From assembly GCA_028820635.1 (NCBI GenBank), contig JAPPIG010000105.1:1-54676 (forward strand): a stretch of 54,676 bases of DNA, given 5' to 3'. The stretch comes from Candidatus Poribacteria bacterium. GTDB taxonomy: Bacteria > Poribacteria > WGA-4E > WGA-3G. Positions 15,501-24,774 of the stretch are shown piece after piece (position 1 is the first letter of the stretch; each line of letters begins with the position of its first letter). The position numbers and the translations under genes are program-made. Under the pieces are notes generated by a model. That model was not told the DNA's origin, ran no database searches, and saw nothing but the letters and a program-made list of their open reading frames with translations.

Positions 15501-15545
15501 GGAGGTTTTCCAGTTCTCTTTTGAGAATCGGAGCCATTTACTATT

Positions 15546-15854
15546 ATGAAAATGAATGACTTAATGAAGCAAGCGCAGCAGATGCAAAAGCGCATGCTTG
15601 AAATCCGAGAAGAACTCGCGAACCAGACTATCGAAGCAACTGTCGGAGGCGGTATGGTCACCGCTGTTGTCAACGGGCAACAAGAACTCGTTTCACTTCG
15701 CATTACTCCAGAAGTAGTTGACCCTGATGATACCGAAATGCTTGAAGATTTAGTTGTCGCAGCTGTGAATGAAGCGTTGCAACAATCACAAGAACTGATG
15801 TCTGATGAGATGAGCAAACTAACTGGTGGTTTCAAGATTCCAGGACTGCCATAA
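15546..15854 (+). CDS. ebfC: YbaB/EbfC family nucleoid-associated protein
   Basis: The 102-residue protein matches the family throughout: an N-terminal amphipathic helix (MNDLMKQAQQMQKRMLEIRE), the strand-turn block TIEATVGGGMVTAVVNGQQE, and the C-terminal FKIPGLP. It binds DNA as a dimer and associates with the nucleoid. It lies 45 bases after dnaX and 17 bases before recR, forming the conserved dnaX-ebfC-recR cluster. The ATG at 15546 is followed by a second possible start at 15552. Confidence 0.93.
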   Translation: MKMNDLMKQAQQMQKRMLEIREELANQTIEATVGGGMVTAVVNGQQELVSLRITPEVVDPDDTEMLEDLVVAAVNEALQQSQELMSDEMSKLTGGFKIPGLP

Positions 15855-15871
15855 CATCAGTAGGCAAAAAC

Positions 15872-16471
15872 ATGCAGGGTTATCCACAACCGTTGGAGCG
15901 ACTCATCATGCAGCTCCAAAAGCTTCCAACAGTCGGTCCCAAAACCGCACAACGGTTAGCTTTTTTTATGCTAACACTCCCGGACATTGAGACCAAACAA
16001 ATCGCAGAAGCAATCATGGAAGTAAAAGAAAACTTGTCAGATTGCAAGATATGTGGTACTATCACTGACATAAATCCGTGTCATATATGCTCAAATCCGA
16101 GACGTGACCCACAGATCATTTGTGTTGTTGAACAACCGGATGACCTATGGGCAATAGAACGGACTGAAAGCCATAAAGGGTTGTATCATGTGCTCGGAGG
16201 CGTTTTATCACCATTAGATGGAGTCGGCCCAGATTCTCTGCGAATAGATACTCTCTTTAACCGTGTTCACAATGGCGCTGTCAAAGAGGTTATCCTTGCT
16301 ACTAACTGGGACACAGAAGGGCAAGCAACGGCACTCTACCTTACCCAACATCTCGAACAGTTTCAGGTAAGCGTCACCCGAATCGCCTACGGTATTCCTG
16401 TTGGTGGAGATTTAGAATATATTGACGAAGTAACCCTCGCGAAGGCTTTAGAAGGCAGACGTGCAGTGTAA
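15872..16471 (+). CDS. recR: Recombination mediator protein RecR
   Basis: The 199-residue protein has an N-terminal helix-hairpin-helix (LQKLPTVGPKTAQRLAF), a zinc finger with C58, C61, C70 and C73 (CKICGTITDINPCHIC), and a Toprim domain (IICVVEQPDDLWAIE ... LATNWDTEGQATALYL), ending in the family-typical GIPVGGDLEYIDEVTLAKAL. It acts with RecO (and RecF) to load RecA on gapped single-stranded DNA. Length equals the family norm. It is the last gene of the dnaX cluster, followed by a MITE-like repeat. Confidence 0.95.
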   Translation: MQGYPQPLERLIMQLQKLPTVGPKTAQRLAFFMLTLPDIETKQIAEAIMEVKENLSDCKICGTITDINPCHICSNPRRDPQIICVVEQPDDLWAIERTESHKGLYHVLGGVLSPLDGVGPDSLRIDTLFNRVHNGAVKEVILATNWDTEGQATALYLTQHLEQFQVSVTRIAYGIPVGGDLEYIDEVTLAKALEGRRAV

Positions 16472-16510
16472 GCGCGCTATCAACAATGTCTTAAAATTAT
16501 AGGTTTGCTG

Positions 16511-16679
16511 TATAGTGAAACCTAAAATAATCAGACACTTTCTCTCACGGTAGGCGGGGAATCATGCTGAATGCCAAAAGCGCATTCAGTCAATGGCATT
16601 CATACCGTTGATTTCTTGATTTGGAGGTTTCCTAACCTCGCTGGTGCGGCGTGTCCGATTAATTCTAAAGCCTACTATA
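16511..16679. mobile_element. MITE-like element, copy A (169 bp)
   Basis: It begins TATAGTGAAACCTAAAATAA and ends ATTCTAAAGCCTACTATA. The ends are imperfect inverted repeats starting with TATAGT. Inside are the GCATTCAGTCAATGGCATTC and ATACCGTTGATTTCTTGATT motifs. The same ends occur at 21783-22014 and 24551-24726. It contains no open frame and fills the recR-peptidase gap. Confidence 0.65.
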
Positions 16680-16771
16680 ATAGAAATAACTGTTAAAACC
16701 GGAAGTCAGGTGAGATAAATTGAACATGTTCAATTTTAATTTCATCTCTGATTTCCATATTTACTTTTAAA

Positions 16772-17731
16772 ATGAAAAAAACGCAGTTGATTAAAATCAT
16801 ACAATTGACTATTCTCATTTTAATCCTATGTTGTGGCATATTCACTTGGGCGTGTGCCGAGCCAACGAACCCATCGTCCAGGGATACATATTTGCCCTTT
16901 GACAGTAACCGCGCTTTTGATCTCTTAAAAAAGCAGTGTGAATTCGGACCACGTCCCCCAGATTCAGAGGCACACCGGAAAACCAGAGATTATCTTTTTA
17001 CAGAACTCAAGAAATATACAGATACTGTAACCCTTCAACCCTACACTTATGAAGTAGACACGATTGACGACCCACCCCAACGCAAAATGCTCCATATGAA
17101 CAATATCATCGCTGAATTTGGCAGCAGTCACAGTGAAACGCTCCTGCTCGCGGCACATTGGGATACACGTCCTTGTGCTGATAGAGACCCGGATCCCGAT
17201 AGTCAACGCGAACCTATTATTGGAGCGAATGATGGGGCATCAGGTGTGGCAGTTCTGCTTGAAATTGCACGAATCTTAAAAGCAACACCGCCGCCGCGGA
17301 GAGTCATTATTATTTTATTTGATGGTGAAGATTACGGAAAAACGTCTGATCAGATGTTCATGGGTTCTCGTTACTTCGCGAAAAACATGGGAAAATGGAA
17401 ACCCGACTACGGCATCCTCTTGGATATGATAGGTGACAAAGATTTACAGATACCCATAGAACGATTCTCTTGGGATGCAAACCCCGAATTTGCACTTGCT
17501 ATCTGGCAACGTGCGGAGAAACTCGGTTTAGCCCCTTTTCAACGTAGATTAGGTTATCGAATTATGGATGATCATGTGCCATTAATCAAAGCAGGTATCC
17601 CAATGGTGAATATCATTGATTTCGATTATCCGCATTGGCATACGCTTGAAGATACGGTGGACAAATGTAGTCCAAAGAGTTTAGAAGTGGTCGGAAGACT
17701 GGTTGTCAACATTATTTATGAAGGATTATGA
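16772..17731 (+). CDS. Secreted M28-family metallopeptidase / glutaminyl cyclase-like protein
   Basis: The 319-residue protein has an N-terminal signal (IIQLTILILILCCGIFTWAC, possibly a lipobox ending at Cys). The M28 zinc site is complete: H in LLAAHWDTRP, D in GANDGASGV, E in LFDGEDYG, D in ILLDMIGD, and H in FDYPHWHTLEDT. The DGEDYG and PHWHTLEDT wording resembles glutaminyl-peptide cyclotransferases (QC) more than classical aminopeptidases; QCs form N-terminal pyroglutamate. Probably exported or lipid-anchored. Cyclase versus aminopeptidase cannot be settled from sequence reading alone. Confidence 0.85.
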   Translation: MKKTQLIKIIQLTILILILCCGIFTWACAEPTNPSSRDTYLPFDSNRAFDLLKKQCEFGPRPPDSEAHRKTRDYLFTELKKYTDTVTLQPYTYEVDTIDDPPQRKMLHMNNIIAEFGSSHSETLLLAAHWDTRPCADRDPDPDSQREPIIGANDGASGVAVLLEIARILKATPPPRRVIIILFDGEDYGKTSDQMFMGSRYFAKNMGKWKPDYGILLDMIGDKDLQIPIERFSWDANPEFALAIWQRAEKLGLAPFQRRLGYRIMDDHVPLIKAGIPMVNIIDFDYPHWHTLEDTVDKCSPKSLEVVGRLVVNIIYEGL

Positions 17732-17778
17732 AGGTAGAAAATGAAATTTCTTACAATTAATACTGTGAAAGGAAACAG

Positions 17779-18660
17779 ATGGGCAGTTTTGATACTACCT
17801 CTAAAAAACAGGTAGAGACAAACCCGCAGGATTTCGTCCACCTCTGTTTCAAATTCGGATTGGAGAATATCACCGTGCTGGAGGTTGTCACTCCTGAACA
17901 ACCGACCGTTGAAATGCATCAGGCAGACATTCTCATCAAAGTTCTTTATCAAGGTAAAGAAGTACTTGTACATTTTGAGTTTCAAACCACCGACAGTTAT
18001 GATCCAGAGATGCCACTACGGATGGCAGGTTACATCATTAGAGCGATTGAAGTCTACCGTTTGCCAATGTATTCCAATGTTCTCTACCTACGTCCGGATG
18101 CAGGTGTAAACGATCCGGGGAAGTTCACGCAAAATCTGGAAAACCATAATATCTCTATTGAATACCAAGTTTTCCGACTCATTGAAATGGATGGACAAAC
18201 GATTCTCGATTTAAAACTGGCGGGTTTGGTCCCTTTCACACCGCTTATGAAACCTCCTGCAGACGTTGATGCTATGCAATGGCTTCGGCGGTGTGTTCAA
18301 ATTGCTGATAGTATTGATGTCCCGAACAAACCTGAATATCTCGGAAGCCTGGCTGTTTTAGGGAATTTAGTTTACGATTCACAAACGATTTTAGATATTA
18401 TCTCGGAGGAAACCATGCAACACCCACCAATTGTAGAATACGTGGCACCACAAGCACGCGAAAGAGGTAGAAAAGAAAACACGCGTGAAAATATACTTGA
18501 GATACTCGCCTTTCGATTGCAGACTGAGGTGGAGCAAACCTTTAGCCCCGCTTTAGAAGCGATTGATGACCTCCAACGCCTCAAGCAGTTGTTTCAGGCT
18601 GCAATGCGAGTAGAAACTCCAGAGGAGTTCACGCAGGCGTTGAACGAAAACAACGAATAA
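17779..18660 (+). CDS. Rpn/PD-(D/E)XK nuclease-family putative transposase-like protein
   Basis: The 293-residue protein has an AAAGGA ribosome binding site before its ATG. The N-terminal half carries the restriction-nuclease-fold pattern: HQADILIKVLYQGKEVLVHF followed by EFQTTDSYDPEMPLRMAGYI, where D in ADIL and E-x-Q in FEFQ fit the PD-(D/E)XK site of Rpn-type (recombination-promoting nuclease) proteins common in cyanobacteria and candidate phyla. The C-terminal half is helical (ENILEILAFRLQTEVEQTF, then LEAIDDLQRLKQLFQAAMRV). It stands alone between a peptidase gene and mnmG. These proteins are often annotated as transposases but lack terminal repeats; none are seen here. Confidence 0.75.
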   Translation: MGSFDTTSKKQVETNPQDFVHLCFKFGLENITVLEVVTPEQPTVEMHQADILIKVLYQGKEVLVHFEFQTTDSYDPEMPLRMAGYIIRAIEVYRLPMYSNVLYLRPDAGVNDPGKFTQNLENHNISIEYQVFRLIEMDGQTILDLKLAGLVPFTPLMKPPADVDAMQWLRRCVQIADSIDVPNKPEYLGSLAVLGNLVYDSQTILDIISEETMQHPPIVEYVAPQARERGRKENTRENILEILAFRLQTEVEQTFSPALEAIDDLQRLKQLFQAAMRVETPEEFTQALNENNE

Positions 18661-18699
18661 CCGTAACACGAAAAATGCTAATTCGGAAGTAATAAACTG

Positions 18700-20577
18700 A
18701 TGATGAACACTTATCATAAAAATTACGATGTCATAGTTGTAGGAGCAGGTCATGCAGGATGTGAAGCCGCGCTTGCTGCCGCGCGCATGGGTTGTGAAAC
18801 GCTCATCGTAACAATCAATCTGGATACTATTGCCAAGATGTCTTGCAACCCCGCTATCGGTGGTCTTGCAAAGGGACATCTCGTAAAAGAGATAGACGCA
18901 CTTGGTGGGGAGATGGCAAAAAACATTGACAAAACCGGCATCCAATTTCGCCGCTTAAATACCAAAAAAGGACCGGCGGTACGATCCAGCCGCGCACAAG
19001 CAGACAAAAAGGCATATCAAGATGAAATGAAACGCGTGCTGGAAGGACAAGAACACCTTGACATCAAACAGGTATTAGTAGAAGAATTACTCGTCCAAAA
19101 TGGCAGTTGCATTGGGATTAAGAGTCAAACACAAACAACTTATTATGCAGATACCGTAATCCTAACCACAGGCACATTCCTGAGAGGACTAATTCATATC
19201 GGAGATGTATCTTATAGTGCTGGCAGGGCAGGTGAATCCTCCGCTGAAAAACTTTCTGAAAGTTTCCTGAACCTCGGCTTTGAGATCGGTAGACTCAAAA
19301 CAGGCACACCACCCCGCGTCAATGCACACTCCATTGACATTAGCCAGATGGAGATTCAACCAGGAGATGAAAATCCACTTCCGTTCTCCTTTTCCACAGA
19401 ACAGATTACGCAGCCACAAGTGCCGTGTTATCTTACCTACACCAATGAAAAGACACATGAAGTAATTAGAGAAAATCTTCACCGATCAGCGATGTACAGT
19501 GGTCGTATCGTCGGTATCGGTCCCCGCTATTGTCCCTCAATTGAAGATAAAGTTACCCGTTTCGCTGAAAAAACGGAACATCAGGTCTTTGTGGAGCCAG
19601 AAGGATTAGATACCGATGAGATTTACCTCAACGGCATCTCTGCAAGTTTACCTGAAGATGTGCAGGTGGACATGGTGCATAGCATCAAGGGATTAGAAAA
19701 TGCTGAGATTATGCGCTTCGGATACGCTGTCGAATATGATTTTGCCCCTGCTACCCAACTCCAACCGACACTTGAAACACAACAGGTTCCTGGACTCTAC
19801 TTTGCCGGACAACTCAACGGCACGACAGGCTATGAGGAAGCCGCTGCGCAAGGACTAATGGCTGGGATCAACGCTGCTTTGAAGGTGAAAGGTAAGGAAT
19901 CACTTATTCTTGACAGATCACAAGCATACATAGCAGTACTGATTGATGATTTGGTTACGTTAGACATCCGTGAACCTTACCGCATGTTCACGTCACGTGC
20001 AGAATATAGATTAGCGTTACGGGAAGATAACGCCGATCTGCGTCTCACCGAAATCGGCAGACAAATTGGACTTGTTGATGATGATACCTATAGCAGATTC
20101 CAAAAGAAAGCGTCATCTATTGAAACAGAATTAAAGCGTTTAGACGAAACACGTTTGGTCCCAAATGCAGCGACTATTGATAGATTAGCAAATATCGTTG
20201 AAACTGGAGAGTTGAAGCAACCTACGTTGTTAGCAGACCTACTCAAGCGCCCTGAACTCTGTTATGAACACATAGCACTTCTGGTACCAACAGATGAAAA
20301 ACTACCAGATGCAGTTAAAGAACAAGTTGAAATTCAGATTAAATACGATGGTTATATCCAACGGCAACAACGGCAGATTCATCAATTCAAAAAAATGGAA
20401 AATCTCCGCATTCCAGATACATTTAGCTATATAGATGTGCGCGGATTGAAGACTGAAGCACGTGAAAAACTTGAAAAAATTCGTCCTGCATCCATAGGAC
20501 AAGCTTCGCGTCTGCCGGGCGTTTCGCCAGCAGACATCTCTATTTTAATGGTCATGCTGCATCATCAAAACCGATAG
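18700..20577 (+). CDS. mnmG: tRNA uridine-5-carboxymethylaminomethyl(34) synthesis enzyme MnmG
   Basis: The 625-residue FAD enzyme acts with MnmE to modify U34 in the wobble position of several tRNAs. GAGHAG at residues 15-20 is the FAD-binding glycine motif. Family-specific stretches follow: MSCNPAIGGLAKGHLVKEID, FLRGLIHIGDVSYSAGRAGE, LKTGTPPRV, YCPSIEDKV, FAGQLNGTTGYEEAAAQGL, and MFTSRAEYRLALREDNADLR. Length is normal for the family (about 625-630). rsmG follows 54 bases later, the common gidA-gidB pair. Confidence 0.96.
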   Translation: MMNTYHKNYDVIVVGAGHAGCEAALAAARMGCETLIVTINLDTIAKMSCNPAIGGLAKGHLVKEIDALGGEMAKNIDKTGIQFRRLNTKKGPAVRSSRAQADKKAYQDEMKRVLEGQEHLDIKQVLVEELLVQNGSCIGIKSQTQTTYYADTVILTTGTFLRGLIHIGDVSYSAGRAGESSAEKLSESFLNLGFEIGRLKTGTPPRVNAHSIDISQMEIQPGDENPLPFSFSTEQITQPQVPCYLTYTNEKTHEVIRENLHRSAMYSGRIVGIGPRYCPSIEDKVTRFAEKTEHQVFVEPEGLDTDEIYLNGISASLPEDVQVDMVHSIKGLENAEIMRFGYAVEYDFAPATQLQPTLETQQVPGLYFAGQLNGTTGYEEAAAQGLMAGINAALKVKGKESLILDRSQAYIAVLIDDLVTLDIREPYRMFTSRAEYRLALREDNADLRLTEIGRQIGLVDDDTYSRFQKKASSIETELKRLDETRLVPNAATIDRLANIVETGELKQPTLLADLLKRPELCYEHIALLVPTDEKLPDAVKEQVEIQIKYDGYIQRQQRQIHQFKKMENLRIPDTFSYIDVRGLKTEAREKLEKIRPASIGQASRLPGVSPADISILMVMLHHQNR

Positions 20578-20631
20578 ATCGAAACTCCAGAGGTATTTTC
20601 ACACAAAGTTAAAATAATCATAGCCCAAAAA

Positions 20632-21306
20632 ATGGAAACAGAATTCCGTCATGAACTTGAAGAAGTGTTCAACAGTAACGAATTTCCACTCACACCGGAA
20701 CAGACAGATCAGTTGACCGTATATCGCTCCGAATTGAAACGGTGGAATACGCGTATCAATCTAACGGCACTTCAAGACGATGCTGAGATAATCCAAAAAC
20801 ACTTTCTCGATTCTGTTAGTGTTCTTGAACATTTTGCTATTAAGGATGGTCAAACAGTTATTGACATTGGAACCGGTGCCGGATTTCCTGGAGTTGTACT
20901 TAAAATCTATATTCCCAATATCCATCTAACACTTGTTGAGGCATCTCATAAAAAGGTCGCTTTTCTCAAATATCTAATTTCGCAATTGGGATTAGATTCA
21001 TCAATTCAGGTTTTAGCAAAACGGGCTGAAATTTGCGCTGAAAGTGATCAGTTTGTAAATGCGTATGACTGGGTCTTGACACGATACGTTGCCGCACTGG
21101 CGAAGTCTGCCGCGTACTGTTTGCCATTGCTAAATGCTACCGGTAGATGGGTAGCCTATAAATCCAGTGAGAAGGATGTTGAAATTTACGAAAGCAAGAA
21201 AGTACTACAGCAACTTGGAGGAGAAATTATAGGGGTGCATAATAGTCGGATTGCACAGCTTAATCGTTGCTATATTGTTGTGTGTCGCGCTAATCAAGGA
21301 ACTTAA
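20632..21306 (+). CDS. rsmG: 16S rRNA (guanine(527)-N7)-methyltransferase RsmG
   Basis: The 224-residue protein has the SAM-binding motif VIDIGTGAGFPGVVLKI, preceded by the RsmG signature WNTRINLTALQDDAEIIQKH and FLDSVSVLEHF. VEASHKKVAFLKYLISQLGL forms the second SAM-binding acidic loop. It methylates G527 of 16S rRNA. It is adjacent to mnmG, as in many bacteria. No strong ribosome binding site precedes the ATG, so an internal start is possible but would lose conserved N-terminal residues. Confidence 0.94.
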   Translation: METEFRHELEEVFNSNEFPLTPEQTDQLTVYRSELKRWNTRINLTALQDDAEIIQKHFLDSVSVLEHFAIKDGQTVIDIGTGAGFPGVVLKIYIPNIHLTLVEASHKKVAFLKYLISQLGLDSSIQVLAKRAEICAESDQFVNAYDWVLTRYVAALAKSAAYCLPLLNATGRWVAYKSSEKDVEIYESKKVLQQLGGEIIGVHNSRIAQLNRCYIVVCRANQGT

Positions 21307-21404
21307 GAAGTTCAATAATTCCTCATGGTAATAGTTATATACATGGGGATGGGTGATCGGATTTGTCAGACAATAGCAGCGCACCAGTGAAGGAGTTTTA
21401 TGCA

Positions 21405-21740
21405 ATGTTTGATATTACTACGGACGCTCAAAATACGGTGATCGTCCACGTGCAAGGAAAAATCATTGGAAATACAGTTGCACAATTTCGAACGGAAATA
21501 GAACAGCAGCTGCAAAATGGGAATAATAAACTTATTGTCGATCTAAAGAACGTACCACTCCTCGACAGTACAGCACTCGGAGTCATAATTGTGACATTGC
21601 AAGTTTTGCAAAGAGCGGGTGGGAAATTGGTGCTGCTAAATCCGCAGAAAGCAGTCAGCAGCATTTTAGATATTACGCGTCTTTCGTCAATTTTAGAGGT
21701 GTATGAAACTGAAGAAGCCGCACGCAACGCTTTTTCGTAG
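21405..21740 (+). CDS. STAS-domain anti-sigma factor antagonist (RsbV/SpoIIAA-like)
   Basis: The start at 21405 is chosen because AGGAG lies 9 bases upstream; a TTG at 21363 would add 14 unlike residues. The 111-residue protein is a single STAS domain: NTVIVHVQGKIIGNTVAQFR, then LIVDLKNVPLLDSTALGVII, with the phosphorylatable serine in the DSTALG motif, and GKLVLLNPQKAVSSILDIT. In partner switching, the unphosphorylated form binds and removes an RsbW-type kinase from its target. It is the first of two STAS genes around the kinase/phosphatase set. An MITE separates it from the histidine kinase gene. Confidence 0.88.
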   Translation: MFDITTDAQNTVIVHVQGKIIGNTVAQFRTEIEQQLQNGNNKLIVDLKNVPLLDSTALGVIIVTLQVLQRAGGKLVLLNPQKAVSSILDITRLSSILEVYETEEAARNAFS

Positions 21741-21782
21741 TTTAGGAGTTCAACATGGTGCTCAGTAGTGCGGTATGAGTTA

Positions 21783-22014
21783 AATAGTGAAATCTAAAAT
21801 TACCTTTACAGTTCTTTATAGGTTTGGTGTGTTTAATGTGAATGTCATACGGGGAATGCCAAATGGCATTCATACCGTTGATTTGGCACATTCACCAAGC
21901 GCAATTCATTGTGCCTCTTCCTGTAGGAGCGACCTCCTGGTCGCGACTTTAAAAAGGTAGAACACTTTGTAAGTGCCGAATGACAATGTAAAGTTAATTG
22001 TAAAATCTACTATA
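21783..22014. mobile_element. MITE-like element, copy B (232 bp)
   Basis: It begins AATAGTGAAATCTAAAATTA and ends GTAAAATCTACTATA, with imperfect terminal inverted repeats. Inside are the GGGAATGCCAAATGGCATTC palindrome, an ATACCGTTGATTTGG tail, and a REP unit GTAGGAGCGACCTCCTGGTC. Sequence near both ends is nearly identical to copy C at 24551-24726, so the two copies flank the histidine kinase gene as direct repeats. Confidence 0.7.
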
Positions 22015-22052
22015 TGCAGATGTGAAGAAACTACCTCTATAGGAGAGCAGGG

Positions 22053-24518
22053 ATGAAAAACAAAAAACCTGCGATGCGTTCTCGGTTTAAGATGGGACTG
22101 CGCAGTCAACAAGTTATTCTGTTTCTGCTTGTTTCTCTCACGCCATTATTGCTTGTTTCACTGACTATCCGAAAATTGGGTGGAGACGCTTTGAAAAGCA
22201 GCGTAGGTGAAGGTATGGTCTCACTTGCAAGAGTGAAACTCTCCCTTGCAGATCGTGCTATTTCTCATAAGATAAGCAACATCAGAAGAGAGTTACGACA
22301 AGAAGATTTGCAATTTGAGGTTGCTAAGTCTAACAACGCTAACGGTAACAAGCAAGTGTTTCTGGATGTGTGGGAAAACTTAGAAGATAGTATTCGCTTG
22401 TTAGAAACTTATGCTGGTGGGAGAAGACGCCGCTATAGAAGTGAGATAATAATTACGAATGCTGAAGGATATGTCCTCCATTCAAACATAGCCCGGTTTG
22501 ACTACAATTTTGGCAAAGAATTACCACCCTTGGTTGATAAAGATCAAATTTGGTGGATAAAAGCAAGAAACAACGGAAATGGTTCTGAATATGTGGAGGA
22601 TGTTACCTATGATACGCAGCGGAACGTGCATCGTCTTTTAGTAGCATTACCAATCCGAATGGGAAGACAAAGACCATCTTCAGGAACTCAAAATAAAATA
22701 GTCGGTATATGCAAGGCTATTCTATATCTACCAGAGTTAGCCGATTTAGTAGAATTGCAGTCAGGAACAGATAAGACATACACAATTCTGACGAACCAGT
22801 CAGGAAAAATTATTGCTACCCCACAAGAAAGTGAGTATCACATAGGTGATCAAATATCAATGGAAAATGCTACAATGAGGGCAATAATTGAAGCGAAAAA
22901 GGATGAAGAATACGATCAATATTACTACGGCTATGAAGCCGCAAGCGAAACGGATCGTTTTAATGAATCCCGTGTCTATGGATGGGCGAGGACACGACCA
23001 GTAAGCTGGCATCCGTGGAAAAGAGATCAGAATTTCGGCAACTGGATCATTTTTGTGTCATATCCAAACTCCGAAGCTTACGCAGGAGTTGTTAAACTGA
23101 ACCAGTACGTCTTGTGGCTTACTATCCTATCATGTGTGGTCGTTATACCGTTCGCTTATGTAGTAGCAAAGCGGATTTCTCAACCGGTCATGCAACTCGC
23201 ACAAGCAGCAAAACGCATCGGACAAGAAGCAAAAGATGTTGTCCAAGAAGAGTCTGATCAAGTCCGAAAACAGATAGCAAATATGCAGTGGTACCAAAAT
23301 GAAGAATCCGAACTTATCTCAATTGGCAGCAAAAATGAAGTCGGGATGTTAGCGCAAGAATTCAACGACATGCACCGTAACCTAAAAATTGCTGTGGAGA
23401 AACTCATCAGTGCCGAGCAGCAGATGACGACTATCGTAGATTGCCTCGGTGAAGGACTTATTGTCGTTGATACACGCGACCGAATCCTTTACTTTAACCC
23501 TGCTGCCAAGCATCTACTTAATTTTAATGAGACATCACAGTTCCCGGATCTTTTCACAGAATTGCTAAGTATCACGAATCTAACTGTTCTGGCAAATACG
23601 CATGGACAGGATACACGGGCAACAGTTGAAATTAACTTGGATCAAGAAGGTGAGAATCGCATTCTTCGCGTTGTGACAAGCCAATTTACCTCGGTTGGCA
23701 CAACCGATAACGGCAATAGCCCGTCTGATGAAAATACAGATATGGCGGGGATGGTCTATGTCTTTGACGATATAACGCGTCAGCATGAAATTGATAAGAT
23801 GAAATCTGATTTTGTAGCACTTGTCTCACATGAATTGCGTACCCCGTTAACTTCAATCATCGGATTTATCTCACTGATACTTGATGGAAAAGCTGGACCC
23901 CTTAACGAAGTCCAGCAACAGAGTTTGACTCGCGCACACCGTCAGTCGGAACGACTCGCTACAATGATTAATGATCTACTTGATATTTCACGTATTGAAG
24001 CGGGACGTATCGTGATGAAACTTGAACCGGTAAATCTCACTGAAATCGCTCAGCAACGGCTTGAGGAACTCAAACCGCAAGCCGACGAGAAGACAATCAA
24101 ATTAGATATGAACGTTCAACCTGATTTACCTGAGCTAACAGGAGATGCGGAACATCTTGGTCAAATTCTAACAAATCTGGTTGGGAATGCAATAAAGTTC
24201 ACGCCATCAAACGGCGAAGTACACGTCAGAATGTCCCGCAAGAATTGTCCGTTAGAAGATGGTGTTACGGATGAAAACGATGGTGTCCACGTTGAAGTTA
24301 TAGACACCGGACCGGGAATTCCTGCCCAAGATCGTGAAGATGTCTTTGACAAGTTTCGACAACTCAGTAATATTCAAACTCGGGAACAAGGCGGAACAGG
24401 TTTAGGTTTGGCAATTGCACGCGGATTCGTTGAGGCGCATAAAGGAAAAATCTGGGTAGATGCAGGTGAAAATGATAAAGGTTGCAACTTCCAATTCTGG
24501 ATTCCGTTTTTATCATAG
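22053..24518 (+). CDS. Membrane sensor histidine kinase (dCache-HAMP-PAS-HisKA-HATPase)
   Basis: The 821-residue protein starts after AGGAG. TM1 is near residues 22-45 (VILFLLVSLTPLLLVSLTI). A large extracytoplasmic sensor, probably dCache, fills about 45-350. TM2 lies at about 352-372 (VLWLTILSCVVVIPFAYVVA), followed by a HAMP segment, a PAS domain (about 455-570, LGEGLIVVDTRDRILYFN), HisKA with H593 in VSHELRTPLTSIIGF, and HATPase with LTNLVGNAIKFTPSNGEV, VIDTGPGIP and GGTGLGLAIARGFVEAHKG. It phosphorylates a response regulator; the RR-PP2C protein encoded next is the obvious partner. MITE copies lie on both sides. Confidence 0.93.
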   Translation: MKNKKPAMRSRFKMGLRSQQVILFLLVSLTPLLLVSLTIRKLGGDALKSSVGEGMVSLARVKLSLADRAISHKISNIRRELRQEDLQFEVAKSNNANGNKQVFLDVWENLEDSIRLLETYAGGRRRRYRSEIIITNAEGYVLHSNIARFDYNFGKELPPLVDKDQIWWIKARNNGNGSEYVEDVTYDTQRNVHRLLVALPIRMGRQRPSSGTQNKIVGICKAILYLPELADLVELQSGTDKTYTILTNQSGKIIATPQESEYHIGDQISMENATMRAIIEAKKDEEYDQYYYGYEAASETDRFNESRVYGWARTRPVSWHPWKRDQNFGNWIIFVSYPNSEAYAGVVKLNQYVLWLTILSCVVVIPFAYVVAKRISQPVMQLAQAAKRIGQEAKDVVQEESDQVRKQIANMQWYQNEESELISIGSKNEVGMLAQEFNDMHRNLKIAVEKLISAEQQMTTIVDCLGEGLIVVDTRDRILYFNPAAKHLLNFNETSQFPDLFTELLSITNLTVLANTHGQDTRATVEINLDQEGENRILRVVTSQFTSVGTTDNGNSPSDENTDMAGMVYVFDDITRQHEIDKMKSDFVALVSHELRTPLTSIIGFISLILDGKAGPLNEVQQQSLTRAHRQSERLATMINDLLDISRIEAGRIVMKLEPVNLTEIAQQRLEELKPQADEKTIKLDMNVQPDLPELTGDAEHLGQILTNLVGNAIKFTPSNGEVHVRMSRKNCPLEDGVTDENDGVHVEVIDTGPGIPAQDREDVFDKFRQLSNIQTREQGGTGLGLAIARGFVEAHKGKIWVDAGENDKGCNFQFWIPFLS

Positions 24519-24550
24519 GGACTCTGTTTTCTATAATGAAGAATATAAGT

Positions 24551-24726
24551 TATAGTGAAATCTAAAATTACCTTTACAGTAGTTCTTTGTAGGTTTGGTG
24601 TGTTTGTAGTCGCGCAATTCATTGAGCCTCTTCTTGTAGGAGCGACCTCCTGGTCGCGACTTTAAAACTGTAGAACACTTTGTCCGTGCCGAATGACAAT
24701 GTAAAGTTAATTGTAAATCTACTATA
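24551..24726. mobile_element. MITE-like element, copy C (176 bp)
   Basis: It begins TATAGTGAAATCTAAAATTA and ends TTGTAAATCTACTATA, with imperfect terminal inverted repeats. It carries the GTAGTCGCGCAATTCATTGA element and a REP unit. It is a direct repeat of copy B with an internal deletion or substitution. Confidence 0.7.
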
Positions 24727-24774
24727 AAAAGATGTACTAACTAAATTCTAAATTGAAAACTTAAGGCTAAAGAA

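Noticed and set aside
17779..18660. Insertion sequence around the Rpn-like gene
   Set aside because: No terminal inverted repeats or target duplications were found beside it.
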